Shown here one piece after another: positions 5,741-6,946 of a stretch of 6,946 nt of DNA; positions within the stretch are counted from its first letter, which is position 1; each line of letters begins with the position of its first letter. The stretch spans positions 1 through 6,946 of the forward strand of contig WQTJ01000096.1 of NCBI GenBank assembly GCA_009786345.1. The letters are read 5' to 3'. The notes below the pieces were generated by a model that saw nothing but the letters and a program-made list of their open reading frames with translations, ran no database searches and was not told the origin of the DNA. Source of the stretch: Dehalococcoidia bacterium. GTDB lineage: Bacteria; Chloroflexota; Dehalococcoidia; Dehalococcoidales; UBA1222. Position numbers and translations under genes: made by a program.

Positions 5741-6946
5741 TTGAACGGCATTCTAGAAATTAAACAAATCATCGCATCTATTCTCAAAGCTGCTACAGAA
5801 AAGGCTTTACAAGAAGGCAAACTGCCACAGATAGCTATGCCTGAAATTACAATTGAGCACCCACAGAAAAGCGGATACGGAGACTATGCGTCGCCAATTG
5901 CCATGAAACTCGCGCGCGCCAGCGGCAAAAACCCTCTGGATATCGCACAAGTAATTGCCAGCTATGTTGAACTTACCCCTGAACTAGCTTCCGTAACAGT
6001 AGCTCCTCCCGGTTTTATCAATTTTAATCTTGCCAACGCTTGGCTTAACTCTCAAGTAGACCAAATCCTCATAGATGGTGAAAACTATGGTGATATTGAT
6101 ATAGGAAAAGGTCAATCTATACAAATTGAATTCGTCAGCGCAAATCCTACAGGACCTCTGCATGTCGGACATGGGCGCGGGGCAGTACTTGGCAGCACGC
6201 TGGCCAACATATTGGAATCCGCAGGATACAACGTAGTGAAGGAATTTTATATCAACGATGCCGGCAACCAAATGTCGATTTTTTACAAGTCATTATATTC
6301 CCGGTACCAACAAGCGTGCGGCATAGAAGCCGAAATGCCTCAGGAAGGGTATTTCGGGCAATACGTCATTGACTTGGCGCGGCAGATAAAATCCGAAGAA
6401 GGTGACTGCTACCTTCAAATGCCCGTTGACGAAGGGCAGCTGGCACTTGGCAAATTAGGCGTACAGCGCATGCTTACGCTTATACGCGCCGACCTTTCCA
6501 GACTTGGAGTAGACTACGACTGCTGGTTTTCCGAGCAGAGTTTGCTTGATAACGGACAATTTACTAATGTGTTAGATATTCTCAAGCGCAATGGCTATTT
6601 AGCCCAAAAAGAGAACGCCACATGGTTTGTTTCGTCAGCGCTAGGCGAAGATAAAGACAATGTAATTATCCGTTCCAATGGTACGCCAACTTATTTCGGA
6701 ACAGATATTGCTTATCACTACAACAAGTTCGCCGAACGCAATTTCGACCGCGTTATAGACATATGGGGAGCTGACCACCACGGACATGTATCGCGCATGG
6801 GTGCTGTGATGCAAGCGCTTGAATTAGACCAAACACGCCTTAAAGTTATTATTTCACAGCTTGTAACTCTCAAACGTGGCAGTGAGTTGGTGCGCGTTTC
6901 TAAGCGTACTGGAGATATGATTACTCTTATCAATGTACTGGATGAA
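5741..6946 (+). CDS. argS: Arginyl-tRNA synthetase (class I), 3'-partial
   Basis: The frame opens at TTG 5741 and stays open for 402 codons to the last base of the window. Bacterial ArgRS is about 550-560 residues, so about 150 C-terminal residues (most of the anticodon-binding helical domain) are missing. The enzyme charges tRNA-Arg with arginine using ATP in the cytoplasm. The N-terminal tRNA-recognition domain spans about 1-105 (SGYGDYASPIAMKLA, then APPGFINF). The catalytic domain follows, with EFVSANPTGPLHVGHGRGAV, in which the HIGH-type signature is HVGH (141-144). Next come YINDAGNQM, YFGTDIAYH (318-326) and WGADHHGH (342-349). The second class I signature appears as VRVSKRTG (384-391), a variant of KMSKR; ArgRS often deviates here. 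The gene is separated from recG by 168 nt and has its own candidate promoter, so it is probably transcribed independently. Confidence 0.96.
   Translation, partial: MNGILEIKQIIASILKAATEKALQEGKLPQIAMPEITIEHPQKSGYGDYASPIAMKLARASGKNPLDIAQVIASYVELTPELASVTVAPPGFINFNLANAWLNSQVDQILIDGENYGDIDIGKGQSIQIEFVSANPTGPLHVGHGRGAVLGSTLANILESAGYNVVKEFYINDAGNQMSIFYKSLYSRYQQACGIEAEMPQEGYFGQYVIDLARQIKSEEGDCYLQMPVDEGQLALGKLGVQRMLTLIRADLSRLGVDYDCWFSEQSLLDNGQFTNVLDILKRNGYLAQKENATWFVSSALGEDKDNVIIRSNGTPTYFGTDIAYHYNKFAERNFDRVIDIWGADHHGHVSRMGAVMQALELDQTRLKVIISQLVTLKRGSELVRVSKRTGDMITLINVLDE

Noticed and set aside
5984..6271. Antisense open frame of 95 codons opposite argS
   Set aside because: It overlaps the HIGH motif region of argS and has no family resemblance; it is a shadow of the coding strand.

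Overview
The window carries bacterial housekeeping genes, all on the + strand and closely packed. It holds five protein genes and no recognisable RNA gene, mobile element, CRISPR array or phage gene. Moderate GC, mixed ATG/TTG starts and a RecG with a long N-terminal extension containing 'GYSDKAVIGGLDLFL' suggest Chloroflexota, probably Dehalococcoidia. That placement rests on remembered family resemblance and was not tested by a search.

Layout. Positions 1-1298 hold the 3' three quarters of a fatty acid kinase gene (fakA/yloV; DhaL, zinc-binding middle and C-terminal domains); its start lies upstream of the window. Two tandem DegV-family (FakB-like) genes follow at 1318-2157 and 2163-3104, then a complete recG at 3116-5572. 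Gaps of 19, 5 and 11 nt make one transcription unit likely. A 168-nt gap (5573-5740) contains a weak hairpin and an extended -10 promoter. Then argS (arginyl-tRNA synthetase) begins at a TTG codon at 5741 and runs off the right edge in frame after 402 codons.

How the genes fit together. In the characterised Fak system, FakB (DegV fold) binds a fatty acid and FakA phosphorylates it to acyl-phosphate for phospholipid synthesis. A FakA homologue beside two different FakB-like proteins therefore resembles a kinase with two alternative substrate carriers. Linkage of fakA/yloV to recG is an old arrangement: in Bacillus subtilis yloV lies a few genes upstream of recG. The recG position therefore probably reflects conserved gene order and does not show a shared function. 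argS appears to be a separate unit.

Nothing in the window looks like a new defence, mobile or biosynthetic system. The points worth a second look are modest: divergence of the two FakB-like copies at ligand-side motifs, a proline-rich tail on the second copy, and an N-terminal extension, an internal insertion and motif changes in RecG.
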